Shown: one piece after another, positions 1-14,090 of the stretch
Layout of the letters: every line of letters starts with the position of its first letter
Numbering within the stretch: position 1 is the stretch's first letter
Assembly: GCF_021018895.1 (NCBI RefSeq)
Contig: NC_079384.1
Location: 21,998,140 to 22,062,139 of the forward strand
DNA: 64,000 nucleotides
Reading direction: 5' to 3'
Source: Seriola aureovittata
Taxonomy: Eukaryota; Chordata; Actinopteri; Carangiformes; Carangidae
Position numbers and translations under genes: made by a program
Notes under the pieces: generated by a model
What the model saw: only the letters and a program-made list of their open reading frames with translations
Databases searched by the model: none
Told to the model about the DNA's origin: nothing

Positions 1-2435
1 CCAGTTATCATCAATGTTACTTTTTTGGCGGAAAATAACCTTTTTGTGCATGTTTTAATTATTCAATTTTCACAATACATCCATGTCATCCATGGATGGG
101 TGAATATAACATATAATGGATGATATCGGCACTTTTTCCTTTTTACTGGATAGCAGTTGAAACAGTAGTCAGTATTACAGTATTACTGCAGATGAGTAGG
201 CTGTTGGTTTGGTTATTGGAAAACCTGGGAGTAGTTATGGAAAGTTCAATGAAGATGCGGGGGCAGGGGAACAGAGAGGCTGTAAGGCTGAAAGGGGATG
301 AAAGGTAGACAGTTTTTTCCTGTCAGTTTGTAAGCGAAGATAATTGCTGTTTGGACTGATCTGTATTTCTCTAATTTAGGAGCTGAAGCACTTTAGTTCT
401 AAAGTATTTCTCTAATAACAATGACCTAACAAACAAATGACCTGTGCATTAGAAACTTTCTGTTACTGAGCCATTTTCATACAGTTCCCTGAAGTTCCAG
501 TTTCTTGTCTTGTAGTACAATGCTGCACTTGACGTTATTCAGATCATGAGGTCGTACCCTGCACCACTGTACGCCAACAATGCACTCCAGGGTCACTGGC
601 TGGGATTGCCTGTATTTTAATGGCTCATAGTTCACTGTAATGTCCAGTTCCACAGCACTGATTTCCTCAGTACAACAAGAGTCATGCCAAATTCTCCTGC
701 TGAAAACACTCTGCTGCTTATTACAGAATTGTTTAATGACTTTCCCACTGGATATTTATTCACATGCAGGAGGTAATGGGATTTATTTAATAAATCGCTT
801 TAGTAAATCAACCAGTTGGAAGAATGTGATGAAAATAGGGCCCAGCGTTTCCTTTGAGATTACGTTGTTTGGTCAAGTAAATTATGTATCTTGTCCTGGT
901 TGATCTTAATGAAAACAGACTCACTTTAGTGATCAGAATCAATATTATGTTAAACTGTGTGAAAGGGTCCTGATTATCAGTAGTTTGTGGCAAAGGAAGA
1001 CCCTGTGTGGCTCATTATTTTTAATCAGCCCAACCATCTCACTATCACCAATGGCTTTACCGATAACACAGCTGTCCACATCTGTTTGCTCCTGCCAATA
1101 ATGTTCAGTCTCGGTGCCTCTATCTGTCTTTGCTGCTCACACGAGATCAGGGCAGTAAAAGCAGCAAAGCAAATCTGCCTTACAAAGAAATGTGTGCGCA
1201 TTATATCCAGATGCTGAGTTTCTAATAGCAGTTGTACATTTAGCTCCAGGCATTTTTTTGTCCCTTCTGTCTCCTCCGCCTCCTCCTCCACCTCCTCCCT
1301 TCTGCCCCCCTCCCCAGCCCACCCCTCTAATCCTGCAGCACTCCCTGCTAAGTGCACTTTGAATGCAGATCAATATATGGTTATTGGTGACTGCTGATGT
1401 CTCAGCACAAAGGAAACAGCATGGCAGCCGCCATGTGTTTGTTTTCATTGAATCTCTGTTACAGTTCACAGACTGAGCAGACAATTCCAGTGAAGAGCCT
1501 CTGCAGGTAACTGCAAATTTAATAAGAAAAAACAAAAAATGATGGACTTTAATGTTGAAGTCAAAACATCTGGACTGAAGGTGCAGTGAAAGACTGACAG
1601 TGACTGTAGTGAGAACACATGAGGACTAATACAGTTACATTTTTAACTGAATTACATGAAGCCAAAGATAACCACCAAAATCCTCCAAACAAAATGACAT
1701 GAATGAATTTGTTTGTGCTTGCCTGAGCTGTATTAGCATGTTCTGATTGGACGAGATATTTGGTTCAAATCACAATTACAGAGATGAATCATGTAACTGT
1801 TTACTGATCTGCCATTGCTATGGTTGAATTTTGGACACAAAACTACTTTGTTAGGGTTATGGAAAGGTAATGGTTTGGTTTAAAAAAAAAAAAAAAAAAA
1901 GATCTATGTCATTCACTTTAGGGAATATTTATGTAAGAATTAATAGATAAAACTCGTGGTTATGGTGCAATTCCAAAGTCCTCTTCTTTCTCAACCCATC
2001 CATCCACCATCATGCTATAACAATATCACGGTCCTTCCTCCTTTGCCTCTGACAGCAAGTCATAATAAACACTGGCTGCCAGAGGTCCTTGTACGTTGCA
2101 TTATGATCTTTTTTCTTGAGGGGACAGTTTGATAACTACAGGTGACTGTCACAGTTAAGGTAAGTTGGACCCAAATGCAGACGAAACACAAGGGAGTTAG
2201 AGAATGAACTGACTTTACTTACAAAAAAAAAAACAAGGAACATGAACAGGAACCATAAGCACAAGTTAACACAAGGAAAATAAAGTATAAAAAAATCAAG
2301 TATCTATCTATCTATCCATCCATCCTTCAGAACTTTACTCACGAAGAGCAACGTCAATGTTAACTTTCCTCTCTATGATGTCTTCTCTTCTACTGAAGTT
2401 AGTATGCTAAACTAGCCCCGACTCATCTCATCACT

Positions 2436-2885
2436 TTAAAATAGTGACTCACTGTAGCCTCCAATCTTCCCTGAAGACATAGCACTGCTCGGAAGTATCT
2501 TGTCTTGTAACCTAATGGCCAAAGCTCTTGTCAGGCGATAGTTACTGCCACCTGCATTCGGTGGCAGAGAAAACCTACAAATAGTCCCTTTAAGAATGAT
2601 GGAGGCCACTGAGCTCTTAGGGACCTTCAATGCAGCAGAATTTGTTTTTGGTGCCTTCTCCAGATCTGAGCCATAACCCTGTCTCTGAGCTCTGCAGGCA
2701 GCTTGTTCCTCATGGTTTCTGCTCTGATCTGCATTCTCAGCTGTGAGACCTGATATAGACAGGTGTGTGTCTTTACACATCATGTCCAATCAGCTGAGTT
2801 TACCACAGGTGGAAGGCATGGGAGGCACCTGAACTAAATTTCAAGTGTCATAGCAAAGTGACTGAATATTTATTTATTTGAGTGT
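2436..2885. mobile_element. Composite Tc1-type transposon remnant
   Basis: On the minus strand, 2455-2660 reads like the helix-turn-helix part of a Tc1-like transposase (..ALKVPKSSVASIILKG.. followed by a PPNAGGSNYRL.. stretch, compare the usual NVPKSTVASII.. and LPRAGRPAKL..). It has a stop-free 117-residue frame but several indels. The following 2660-2885 resembles a fish repeat ending in 'GTGTCATAGCAAAGTGACTGAATA'-type sequence on the + strand. It is inactive. Confidence 0.5.
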
Positions 2886-4565
2886 AGATTCATGAGGAAA
2901 AAAATGAATGTTTTTGCACTCTATGTCCTGGGTCTTACTCAAGTGACTGCAACCACAGTGGGTATTATAGTTGTTGGTATTAGAAGAGTGGAGAGCAGTG
3001 TGCTGAGATAAGAGTGAGGATGGCTCCTAGAGTTCAGACTGTGGTTAGATGCAGCCATGCAGAGCTTGTTTGTCTTAGTATAAAACTTACTGTACCCATT
3101 CTGCCAGTTCAGCACTGTCCTAAATTCATCAAGGGAGCTCAGTTCCCCTTGTAAGGACATGCTGACTGGCCTGTGGAGCAAAACAAGTTTTTATTAACAC
3201 ACATTGCTGACCCAGTATACAACATGATACATAAATGAAAAGCATGAAAGCAGCTGTTATTTAAAGTATTTGTGAGAACTAAATAAAAGCAGTAAAACTT
3301 AAGGAAAGAAGAACGGACACATGAAAATTTGGCTGGTGTTCTGTCTGAGTGTATCATATCTGCCAGTTTGGCAGGTGTCAGCTGTTCCATACACAGCCTT
3401 TGCACCAGAATTATTAAACTATTCATGCATGTGGTTCATTTATTATAATTTGTAATCATTTGAGGTGAAATTAAAAACAATACACAGAAGATACAGCCCA
3501 GCACAAAACACAACAAAAAAGTTATAGTGGTAAAGCAGCTCAATTTATAGGACAAAACAAACAGAGTTGTTATTAAATCCTCCACCAAGTTTGGAGCAAA
3601 TTAAGTACTTTTTGTGAAATCAAAAGTACAAACAGACACAAGTCAAAACATAACCTCCTTAGTAATGAGCTTTAAAATAAAGGATGAACTGAAAAAATCA
3701 CAAACACTGGGAAATGAAATGATGCCTCCAATGTAAATAAAAAGAAGAAACAGTAACAATGATAAAATAATAGTTAAGTCGACCGTGACTTTGGCAAAAA
3801 TTCAAACAGTGACATCGGCTTTAACACTTAAACCATCAGTGTTTTATTATTAGATATGATTTTTGACTAAATTCATTCCACAGCTTCACCACAGCACTCT
3901 AGAAAGAAGTGTATGACTAATGTGAGGTAGTCAGCACATTCAGGTTTTATAAATACCATCTATGTGTGGTAAATGTGTGGTCTGTGTGTGTGGGTATCAT
4001 TTATACACCAGTGCTAGTGTAAGTGCTGTTTAAATTCTGATCACCTCAGGAGATGAAATACTAATGTGGTCAACTAGAATTCTTGCAGCACAATAACAAT
4101 GAGTTTAAATGTTGTGCTTCAATGTGTAGAAAAGCTTTACGCAGATTAACTAATGTTTCCTGGATTTGTGTGCACGCTGCAGATGAACTGCATGTCCTCC
4201 TTCTGTAAGTAAACAATATTAATCCATATCTAGAAGCCTACTTTAAGCATTTTGTTTCAGACACGTCAGTATCAGTGACAGGAAAGAGATGGTGGTTTCA
4301 TGAGGCATTTTGAACAAAGCATGTTTTTTTTATTTAAAATGGTGATGTGGCCCTGTGTGGTTTAGGGTGTGTGGGCGGGGGGGGGGGGGGGGGTGTTGGG
4401 AGTTGTATTAGCAGTGGAAAAAGCAATAGTCCTCCATCAGCAGTGAGACTGATGAGCCCTTTTTCACCATATGAAAGTTTAATGACTTCCCTCCTACTTT
4501 AATAAATGTTATGTCCTCTCTATGAGCCACCCAAGTCCCTGACTATCTATCAACCAAATGCTCCG

Positions 4566-4570
<5 letters not shown>

Positions 4571-4609
<39 letters not shown>

Positions 4610-4652
4610 CATGTGGTCAGTGTGTGTGTGCGTGTGTGTGCGCGCACATGTG
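4571..4652. repeat. Alternating purine-pyrimidine GT/GCGC repeat, locally duplicated
   Basis: Two stretches of strict purine-pyrimidine alternation (4571-4614 and 4620-4652) each end in GTGCGCGCACATGTG and are followed by GTCAGTGTG, so the unit is tandemly duplicated. Such sequence can adopt Z-form DNA. Another simple run nearby is a G tract at about 4378-4393. Confidence 0.8.
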
Positions 4653-5799
4653 GTCAGTGTGTGGTCAGTGTGTGTGATTGTGGCAGTGCACCATCCTTTC
4701 ATCTTTAATGATGATAATAACATATGTATAAGTCAAATCAATTCACTGTCCTTCGTAAACATGTCAGCTTCATCGTGCTGGTGAAGTGATGACTTTTTGC
4801 AATTCAGACATTCAGACAATGTTTCTGACAACTTTATCTTGACATGACATCACATTAATGGAGAGAGCTAAATACTGTTTGGCAGCTGGAATCTAATGCC
4901 GGACCATCATGAGCATGATTGATGCTCACCACTGCACTGATACATTTTCATTTCAGTTTCATCATTTAACATTATCAAATAACAATCCTGCTGCCTGTTT
5001 CTGTGACATCTGACAGTGCACCACTGATGAGTGATTTTATCTTCTTTCTGTATGAGAGTCAAAGATAAGGATAATAAATTGATACAGTGATGTTAGAAGA
5101 AAAAAGTTATTATTATTTGAACATGTTACAAATCATGTTATACATCATCTGACAGCATTCAAAGCGTTTCTAGTTCTGACTGACTAATACTGACTCTCAG
5201 GCTCTCATTCAGACGTGAGACCAACGTGGTAAATTACCATCAGATTAATGTAAAGGGCTGCCTGTGTGAAAGGGATTTTTAGTGTAGCAGTAGTTTGACC
5301 ATCTGTGGGTGAAAAATAACCCAAGCTAATGCTTTCACAAGTTTTCTCTAGAAAAACACTACATTATGCAGGTGGTGGTAGGAGCAGGAAAAATGAGCTG
5401 ATGACTGACAGCAGTCTGCTTGTGATAGTGAATCCTCTCTTGCGTTTCTGAAACATTTCTCTTTCTCACAATTCAGCCCTTTGTCATTGTCTGGCTCTCT
5501 GATATTTAAATGATAGTGCATCTCCTATGGTGAAAAAAGCTGGGAGAGGATATTTCAGTCTGTTCACCTCTGTGGAAGTGAAAGTTCTTCATAAGGGAGT
5601 GAATAAACACAGACTCTGTTTGATTTATGCCTTTGAAAAACAGAAAATAACTCTTTAGCTGTTTGTGGGGATGTTTTCCTCTTCAGGTACACAGACAATG
5701 GCTCTGGTACACTCAAACACAATTATGAGCCTTTTTAGTGTTGTGGCTTTAATTCAACCAAACACCAGTTATTGATAGGGTGCCGTACCTGATGACCCT

Positions 5800-6065
5800 G
5801 TAAACCGACTGCACTCTTAGGCCGTGACAGTTGAACCTGCCTGTGGAGCCAGTGAGGCCAGCCACTGTAGTGTAACAGCAGATAGTGTAGAGCAGATACA
5901 ATGTAATGTTCGCCTGCCAAAGTGTCTTTGGACAAGACACTGAACCCCAAGTTTCTCCCAATTGGGTGTGAGTATATGTGTGTGAATGGGTTAACATGAC
6001 TAAAGCGCTTTGAGTGGTCAATAAGACGAGAAACACACCATATGAATGCAGTTAATTTACTGTCC
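5800..6065. repeat. Dispersed fish repeat (unclassified)
   Basis: The stretch contains AAAGTGTCTTTGGACAAGAC, then CACTGAACCCCAAG, TGTGTGAATGGG, AAAGCGCTTTGAGTGGTC and a TGAATGCAGTTAATTTAC end. This matches a high-copy teleost interspersed repeat as I remember it. The middle is shortened. No target duplication was identified. Confidence 0.5.
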
Positions 6066-7916
6066 ACAGCAATTATTCCATCAGTACCATACTCACCACT
6101 TAATTGTGATGCATATGAGCAGGAAGTGTGGAGTTTTATTGAAAATAAAAATGAAGGTGTTTCAGGTAAAGGCAGTTGAGGTACATAAGTCATTATTGAA
6201 GACTCTATGATACTCCTATACCGATATATCTTTGAGAAACTAAAATTAGTCAATAATATTGGTAGTGTTTATGTATCAGTCAGGTTTTAATTGAAATGCC
6301 TGAAGTAACTATGAAGACACTCTGCTCTGGTTTGTCTCTCCTCTGTGTCTCTATTAACAGTTCATTTTTGAGTTTCCTTAAAATGATATGTGTACAGTGT
6401 GTGTCTGACTCAAGGTGTTATTTACATGGTGGTGAAACCACAAGCACAAACAACATGCAGTAGTCTGATATTTTCCTAACCCTGACACACACTTTGCCCA
6501 CAGCACACAGGTGGGAGGAGAGGAACAAAGAGGTGGGAGGTTCATTGAAAAGGGAGTTGTTGTTGTTTGTTGGTATTTTAGTGGAAAAGTGCGTTAGACT
6601 TTGCACTAAGAACGGGCGTATCAGACCCACATCTGTGTCTGACAAAGTTAATCTGTTGCCAGTTTGGTGATTTCAGAAAATAGCAAAACTAAATACACAA
6701 AGCAAATCTGCATCGACGGATTAATGCTTCAACTGTAAATAAACCATTTTGACTAATGACTCCACTGAAAGTACAGGCCTGTAACTTGGTATAAATGTGT
6801 ATTGTGTATAAAGCAGGAACATCTGTAAATCAGTCTCCATTTGTCTATAAATAAGTATGAGTGATTCTTACAGTATCTGCTGTCTACAGTTGCTTTATTA
6901 TATTATACTATATGAAATGTTTCTCCTTCAGTTCATTAAATCCCTGCAGCATCTGAAGGCAGCAGGACACATGTTGACATATCTGCAGTGTCTGTTCACA
7001 CAGTGACATTACTCAGCTGTTCACCTTTATTTAATCATGTGTTAATGACACCAGGCTGCTACAACGTAACGCCATACAATACTACACACATCAGAATGAT
7101 ATGGTGAATGTTTGCCATGCAGAGTTTACATGTTGCCTCCTTGCTGTTGATTGAATTGATGTGGTCTTGTCCGGATTATTTGTGGTGCTGTGTTCGGATC
7201 GTGGTATTTGGCACCACCAGACGACATTATGGTTTCCTGGAGAAGCACTTTCCATTCATTGAGCTGCTGTTGTGATGCGTCACTGTGATTAACTGTTTTG
7301 GAGCAATGATCTTTACGCTTATCGCCGCCCTCAGTCGTGTGTGTCGCTCTCTTTCTCCCATCTCTGCTGATCCCTCAGTCGTACACACACGATCAATCAC
7401 AGAGCGGTCGAGCTGATCTTCTTCAGCTCTGGTCAGGTTCAATTAAACAGCTCATGCCACTGCTGAATAATTCAAAAGGAGCAGAGAAGCTGATTGGTGG
7501 ATTCATAATTAATATTGGACAACATGCTGGTCAGTACACTGCTGTGATTTTGAGCCTGTGTGTGAGTGTGTGTCTGTGGTTGTTAGCGTGGATGAGTGTC
7601 CTCTTCTGTAGTGTTTGAAACTAGGCCACTTATTCTTCACATTTCAAACTTACAAACATATAAAAACAAAACTCACTAAAAAAAAACTCAGTGCTAGTTT
7701 AATACCATAACTCTTTAAAATACACCGTACCACTCATGGGGCGCTTTGGCCTTGGTATGATTCAGATAATATTCAAGGGGTTTTATGGGGTTAAAACAAA
7801 ATGATGTGCCCATTTCAACTGAAACAACTTTGTGTATAACAGAACTTTAAATAAATGGAAATAATAAATGTTTCAAGGCTCACTTGTACTGTGGCAAGAA
7901 ATTGTGGCTCAGTTTT

Positions 7917-8093
7917 TTTAAGTTATTTTTGGCTTTATTATGACAGGGATCGTGAGAGAGAGACAGGAAAGTTAGGGAAGAAAGAGAAGGGATGACATGC
8001 AGCAAAGGGCCTGAGTCGGATTTAAACCCACAGCACTGCGTTTAGGACCGAGCTTAAATGGTATGCGCTCTACCAGCTGAGCCTGCGCCCCAA
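7917..8093 (-). mobile_element. tRNA-derived SINE
   Basis: Read on the minus strand, it starts GGGGCGCAGGCTCAGCTGGT and has an A-box-like TGGTAGAGCGC and a decayed B box (GGTTTAAATCC, usual GGTTCGAATCC). It continues with CCTTTGCTGCATGTCATCCC and a TTTCCTGTCTCTCTCTC tail ending in ATAATAAAGCC. The internal RNA polymerase III promoter is degenerate, so it is probably inactive. A related tail lies at 17320-17395. Confidence 0.7.
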
Positions 8094-8417
8094 AATGATG
8101 CACGTTAATTCCACTTATAAAATGGAAAGGTAGAAAAAGGGAAAAATGATTGATGGGCCATGGCATGCATGGGAATCGCTGTTTGATGATAAAACACTGC
8201 ATCACAGTGAGCTGAACCAAACCATAAATAAATGGATTCAGTTTGGTGATTTTTTTCTACATGGTCTGCAAAGCTCAACCTCTAATATCAGCCAGTCACC
8301 AGCCAGATGCATAACAACAGAACCTTAGCACAGTGGTTGGAAAGTTCTTACTGCAATGCTCTCTGGGATTAGTAGTTTTTATCTTCTTCCATCAAAGGAT
8401 AAAGCTGGCAATACTCT

Positions 8418-8530
8418 ATACAAAGGTTTGGGCACCCCTTGGCATATTAAATATTTTGTTGACTGAAAAAACATAAATACAACTCCTGCAGCAAACAGAC
8501 ACTGAAATGAGCCTGTTTCCAAATGTTAAT
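8418..8530. repeat. Possible Tc1/MITE-type end
   Basis: CAAAGGTTTGGGCACCCCTTGG followed by AT-rich sequence resembles the ends of fish Tc1-type elements; a similar GTTTGGGCACCC occurs at about 57088. No transposase sequence is present and the boundaries are uncertain. Confidence 0.3.
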
Positions 8531-8630
8531 GCTCTGGTACTTTTTTTTCATTAACTCTGTGCTATTTCATACAACTGTATTTTTCTTATTACCAACAAAT
8601 CCCATGTGCAGACTCAAACTAACAATATTG

Positions 8631-8635
<5 letters not shown>

Positions 8636-8670
<35 letters not shown>
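8636..8670 (+). repeat. TG microsatellite
   Basis: About 35 bp of uninterrupted TG dinucleotides. The open frame through it is a repeat translation, not a gene. Confidence 0.9.
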
Positions 8671-8671
<1 letters not shown>

Positions 8672-9120
8672 TGGGGGGCCATGTGCTTTAAAAGTGGAGC
8701 ATGCTTTGAAGGTGACCTTTAACAGGTTCAAAGGATGAACAGAGAGTCAGAGTTTCAGCAGGGGATGAAGGTTTCCCATTTTATTCAGCAATGACGTGAC
8801 CGTAAGAAAGTCACACAATCCTCCTGATAACAGGCAACAACTAAACAATTCCAGAAAGAGAATTATGTTTAATAAGGGACTGTGTGTCTAGACTAGCCAG
8901 GTTCCAGTTTTCAGGCTTAGCTTGTCCGCCAAAACCTGTGTTCCAATCAATCTGTGAGACTCAAACACAGTTTTCTCCAGATTTCCTTCCTTCACTCTCT
9001 CAGTACTGATCTACAGTGATCAGAAGTCTCAGTCAAAATGCAGCACATATTAAATTTATCACTATTTGACAGACTGTTGCCTGCCCTTATTGCCAACTTC
9101 AATGTCAGTATCTCAGTCTT

Positions 9121-9602
9121 TCAGTCCACAAGATCCAGAAAGACCCACAAGAACAGGGACATTTGTATCCCAGTTTTGGTGTCGGTTTCAAAATCTGGAG
9201 TCATACTCCAGATTAGGGAAGACACCCCCCAGACTTGAATATTCCCCCCACCATGTTTCACTTTGATACACTGTGGTATCATTCTTTGTCCTGTTCGCCT
9301 CCTTACATACACCCTTCTGTTACTGCAAGAAATCTCCAACTTGAAGTCATCAGCAAATACGACTTTTTTTAGTCTTTAACTGAGAAATGCTGGTATTTCT
9401 GAGATACAAATGATCCAGTTTCTCCAACGCGTTTTAGAGTTCCATGCAGTGCCCCATTAGAAACCTTTTGTCCAGCCATGATTTGAAACGGAGAAAGCCC
9501 CTCTCTGCTTAGAATGACAATTTGATTTCTCACACTCTCACTTAATTCTGATGCCATTTGTCCCACCATCACAGTTGAATGAGCCTCTGATGAGTAGATC
9601 AA
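9121..9602 (-). mobile_element. Truncated Tc1-like transposase, minus strand
   Basis: 9369-9560 on the minus strand encodes an N-terminal helix-turn-helix (ELSESVRNQIVILSREGLS.., then ..VSNGALHGTLKRVGETGS). 9121-9339 encodes a catalytic-region piece (VYVRRRTGQRM, then KHGGGNIQVWG, compare the usual VWRRPGEA.. and KHGGGSVMVWG). About 120 residues between them, including catalytic positions, are missing. It is a dead fragment of a DDE transposase. The flanks to about 8990 may belong to it. Confidence 0.7.
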
Positions 9603-10397
9603 ACCCAGTCATCTGAATGTATGCTTCAATGGAAGGGATAGAACTGTAAGTCTGCATGAGTCCTCTTATCCCTGAGTCTCTACAACAGAGGTGGAAAGTG
9701 CTAGCATGAACTGTAAAGCCACGATTGCTACATTTATGGGAAAATAATGACTGACATGGCTGAAATATACGGAAATTTTTCTTTTCTTTTTTTTTTTGTT
9801 CTTTGAATTTTTTTTAATTTTGTGACATGGACAGAAACACTATGCAACTCCTCAAAGAACAAATCACATATTCTTCCTCCTGCTAATGAACTACTACTTG
9901 CACACTCAAATACACTAGGGGGGTTTGCTGCTACAGCCCTACTTAGCCTGGTATAACCATTAGCTTATGGTGGCTAATGTGGCTAATGCTTTGTGACTAC
10001 CGTTACTATATAGCTCCTATCTACTTGTACAACTGTATGCTATGTTTTAGCATTTACCATCATAGGCTACAGTTTCCATTGATCAGCAAAAGTTAAATAG
10101 ACTCACTTTAAAGCATTTTTTTCTTTGTTTGCATTTCTTTGTACAAATTCTCACGTGTAAAGATGTTTACTGTGTGTTTTTCTCTAGTTTTGACTAACTG
10201 GAAGTTGATATGTTAAAAGTCATGTCCACTCTTTTAATTTCCCCCTGAAACAACACTACTATGTGTTCTGACAGTATTCCATCCAGCTGGCCCCAGCATG
10301 ACCACACTAATTCACAGCTGACAGCAGGATTTGTAGGATCTTGACTTTTACCATACAACTGCTGCCAACATTTCTCTGACAGGAATAATACATCACA

Positions 10398-10437
<40 letters not shown>
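10398..10437 (+). repeat. CA microsatellite
   Basis: About 40 bp of CA dinucleotides. The minus-strand frames with long CVCVCV runs here are artefacts of it. Confidence 0.9.
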
Positions 10438-10439
<2 letters not shown>

Positions 10440-11875
10440 ATTGGCCAGTGACATTCCAGGAATAACCCCAAATGTCTCTGTGATTACAACAACAGAGCAG
10501 CGCTGCCTGCCTCACACTAAGCCGGACTACAGGAAGAATGTTGATATTGGAGAGAGGAGGGAGAAAGAGAGATGCCAGCAGAAAGAAAGAAGCGCCACAG
10601 ATTAACCGTCGGACAGTGAAATGTGGAGGGGTTAAAGCAAGGAGGTGCAGCCAGCTGTTATGTAAGCCATGTCGATATGTAGGCATGAAGACATATGGCT
10701 GAGCTTAAAAATTTATGGAGGGACCCGTCACACTGAAGACATCCTTCACTTGGACTGACCAACATTGCCATCCCTTGAGCAATACTGCGTGTGGCTAAAA
10801 CCAATGAATATTGGCCGAGACAATTAGCAGATTTTTAATAGACAGACTAAATTTTTCTCTGGGGACAGCATACACAAGAAATGTCAAAATCGGGAGGGTG
10901 GATTGCCATTATATCTACTGAGCCTATACACGCTACCTAGAGGATGAACCCTTTCTATTTCAGATATTTCCCCTCACACCACATTCAGGCAAATATATAT
11001 GAAATTGGCACATACATATGTGATAATAACAGATAGATAATAGAATAATTGATTAAATGAAATTTACTAGGTTTAAATGCTCTCCAGAGGAGGATCCCTT
11101 CTGATTTTACTGACTGCTTGTGTGTAACCCTTTTCCTTAGCCACTCTCAGCCCTTAGTTCTTAACACTACTATTGGTAGAGCTTAAAAAATAGAAAAAAA
11201 AGGTTAGTGTGTTTATTCCATCCCACATTGTTTTACACCTTTTACTCATCTTTTTCCATAATATTACACCAGACATAGATTGAATTGCTACATTTCTGTT
11301 GCCAAGCTTTGTTCCATTTCACACAGTAAAACATTAATATTCTTCAACCTTGTCTTTTCTGGGCTGAACTGGGTTTTTAACGCGTCTGTCTTTCTGCAGC
11401 CCTCCCCAGGCCAACACAACAGTTAGCAGCAATCAAGGACAAGGACACTGCAGAGAGAACTGGGCTTTCCAAATTTGGAGAAAACATGTAAAAAGAAACC
11501 TACATTTTTAAAATATTACTATACAGGTATAATATAAATATACTATATGTTTATTGTTTGGTGGAATAAACTAATCACGTCAAGAGATGCTCTCTATACT
11601 CTGCTACTGTGAAATGTCTAATGGGTTCGTGAGGTTGCACCTATGCAGGGAAAATTATTTCACTCTAGTAAATTATATATTTATGTAAACATACTTGGAC
11701 CTTGGAAATTGAGCCGTGAGGATGGAGTGTTATTTTCCCTCAGTATGCACCGGATGCAGACCTCTAAGTGTATTGATTCTTTTGAGTTTTGGGTGTTGCA
11801 CACCTTTTAAAGCCACAAGAGTGCAGGTCACACTGACATGATATACAGGCATTGAGTAAAAGTAAGACAATATGC

Positions 11876-12240
11876 AATATGGGTAATATGCACAGGCTAA
11901 CAAGCTAACAGGCTCCGGTACATGAACAAATCTCTTCTGCTTTTGTTTGCATACAGGCTGCAGTATGGCAAGTATAAGAAGTATTGAAGGCAGTGAGTGT
12001 GTACCACAGCTGGTAGCCGCTACTTTTGATTCTATTTCAATACGTTTGTGCAGGTTTCTAATACTGAACAGCTTCAGTTAACCCAGAGGGTAAAACATGA
12101 TTTAGTCAGCTAAACTTTGTCAAACAGTACTTGCATGATTTTGTGACACTATCTGGGTTTGTAATACTTTTATTAATATTGCTGACAGTTTGGTAACATA
12201 TAAAAGGCTAGCAGGCAAGAGGGTGAGAGCTTTTGTCAGA
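11876..12240. repeat. Dispersed repeat, copy 1 (second copy at 54408-54848)
   Basis: It shares with 54408-54848 the blocks CACAGGCTAA.AGGCTAA, GTACTGAACAG (here ATACTGAACAG), AACCCAGAGGGTAAAACATGA, GTGACAGT-like and GGTAACATATAAAAG, in the same order and orientation. It is an unclassified interspersed element, seen directly as two copies in this window. Confidence 0.7.
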
Positions 12241-13959
12241 ACCGGACTTAGAGTGCAGCATATGGCTTTTTCCCAGAGGCAGTATGAACTATTGAAAAAC
12301 TTGAACCAAAAATACCAGTAGAAAATATTCTGTTGTTCATTTTTGGCCAGCACTTCTTAGAAATTGTAGTTTGATGAGACAATCCCAATTCAAGGTCATC
12401 TTGCTAGTTTTTTCTGGAGCTTTGAACTATATCTGTACTTGTATCCAGAGAGACAAGTAAGTAAGGAATTGTTTTGTAAAATTAAATCTTAAATTTGCTT
12501 AAGTCCAAGGAAAAAAGTCCTGGAAGGGCTGTGATTAAAATCATGAGCTCACAAAACACCATAACTGTCTTCATGATGACTGAGCCATCTGCTGAAGACC
12601 ATGTGAGATAGTTGAAAGCACCAGAGAAAGCTAATAATTTTAGATTGTTTTGTCAAGCTGTATTTCCAATGTTATAAGGTTAAACAAGTTTTCTGTCATC
12701 TTTGTTGTAGTTTAATTGTTAATAAAGTTACGGAGAGAATTTTATGAGACAAGCCTTTTTAAAATCACAGAACAATGTCATAATCCAAATATCTTGTATA
12801 AATATAGAAAGACATATTACCTTTTACTTTTGCTGTTAATTATCCACACTTTCCCAAGATCTCACTAATTTTATTATTAATAAATATATTTGAAAGTTGG
12901 ATTCAGATTCAGTTTTATTGTCATTAATATTCATAACTTTGGGCTGGCAAGTATTTATTCCATTTTTCCTTAACAACCCTTATGCCAAGATCCATATTCT
13001 CTCTGCCATAAGTTTGCAATAAATTGCTTTATATAATTTCTTATTCCATCTCGTTACATCATCCTGAACAAATAGTGGTAATTTCTCAGTTTTTCTTTGT
13101 GGTAAGGGGAGATCTCATCATCAGCTGTCAGGATAGATTAGACATATCTGTATGAATCTGTACTCATTTTAAAAGACTAACATTTGCACTGAACTAAACT
13201 TTAACTTCCACTTACTATCATACACACAATATGACAATGTATGTTTTATCATATCTGCTTCTCTAGATCCATCATCAGTGTATGTGTGTGCCCATTGTGC
13301 ATTATGCAGATACAGTAGAAAGATCAACAGACTATGATCACATTCAGCCTACACACCTCCCACTGCTGGAAACTTGAAACCCCAGAGCTGAGGCAGAGGA
13401 GAGGACACTAAACTTCCCAGAAACATCCTCACCTATGTTTTATCAGCTGTTCATCATCAGTACTACTGTACACAGTTATTTACAAAAACAACATGTACAG
13501 GATCATGTTTCGATAAATGCACACACATACTGTAGTTGAATTCTATGCTGTGTATGTCCTTTTCTTTGTGTGCATCTTTCATCACTGAGTTCACAACAGG
13601 CCGAACACACACACACACACACACTGCTTATCTGCAGTGTAAATAAATGAAATCATCTCAGCAGCAGGCTATAGCAAACTGATGGCAGTGGATAGTGAAA
13701 GCCCTTGCAAATGATGAGTAGTTAGTATAAGTAATAGTTTTAGTGTTATACAGTATACAGTAGTTAGTATTACATAATTATTGATTTACAAATCATTCTC
13801 CCATTTTTCTACAGTGAATATAAATTCATTACATGTGGCTCAAGTCCTTTAAAATTCTTCTTTTGGTGTCTGGATGCAATTGTTGTAAGTAGCCTGTGAC
13901 ATAAATGGACACTGTAACATATTCTGCCCTGGTTTTGTTTAATAGACCATTCATTTATA

Positions 13960-14090
13960 ATCCAAAATGTTATCATCTTTTGGCCGCTCCAGTCACAGGT
14001 TGCAACAGCAGAACAACATCCCCATATTTGATTTGGCTGAGGTTTTAGTGAAGCCGGGAATCGAACCGCCAACCTAGGGATCAGCAGCCA
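13960..14090 (-). mobile_element. tRNA-derived SINE remnant
   Basis: On the minus strand, GGCTGCTGATCCCTAGGTTG followed by GCGGTTCGATTCCCGGCTTC carries a good B-box (GGTTCGATTCC). No intact tRNA cloverleaf can be drawn, so it is SINE-like rather than a functional tRNA gene. Confidence 0.5.

Noticed and set aside
490..520. AAGTTCCAGTTTCTT as a possible RYR2 exon 1 end (..QFL..)
   Set aside because: The upstream codons do not give an EDE.. sequence, no start codon lies in frame, and the residue pattern after it does not fit.
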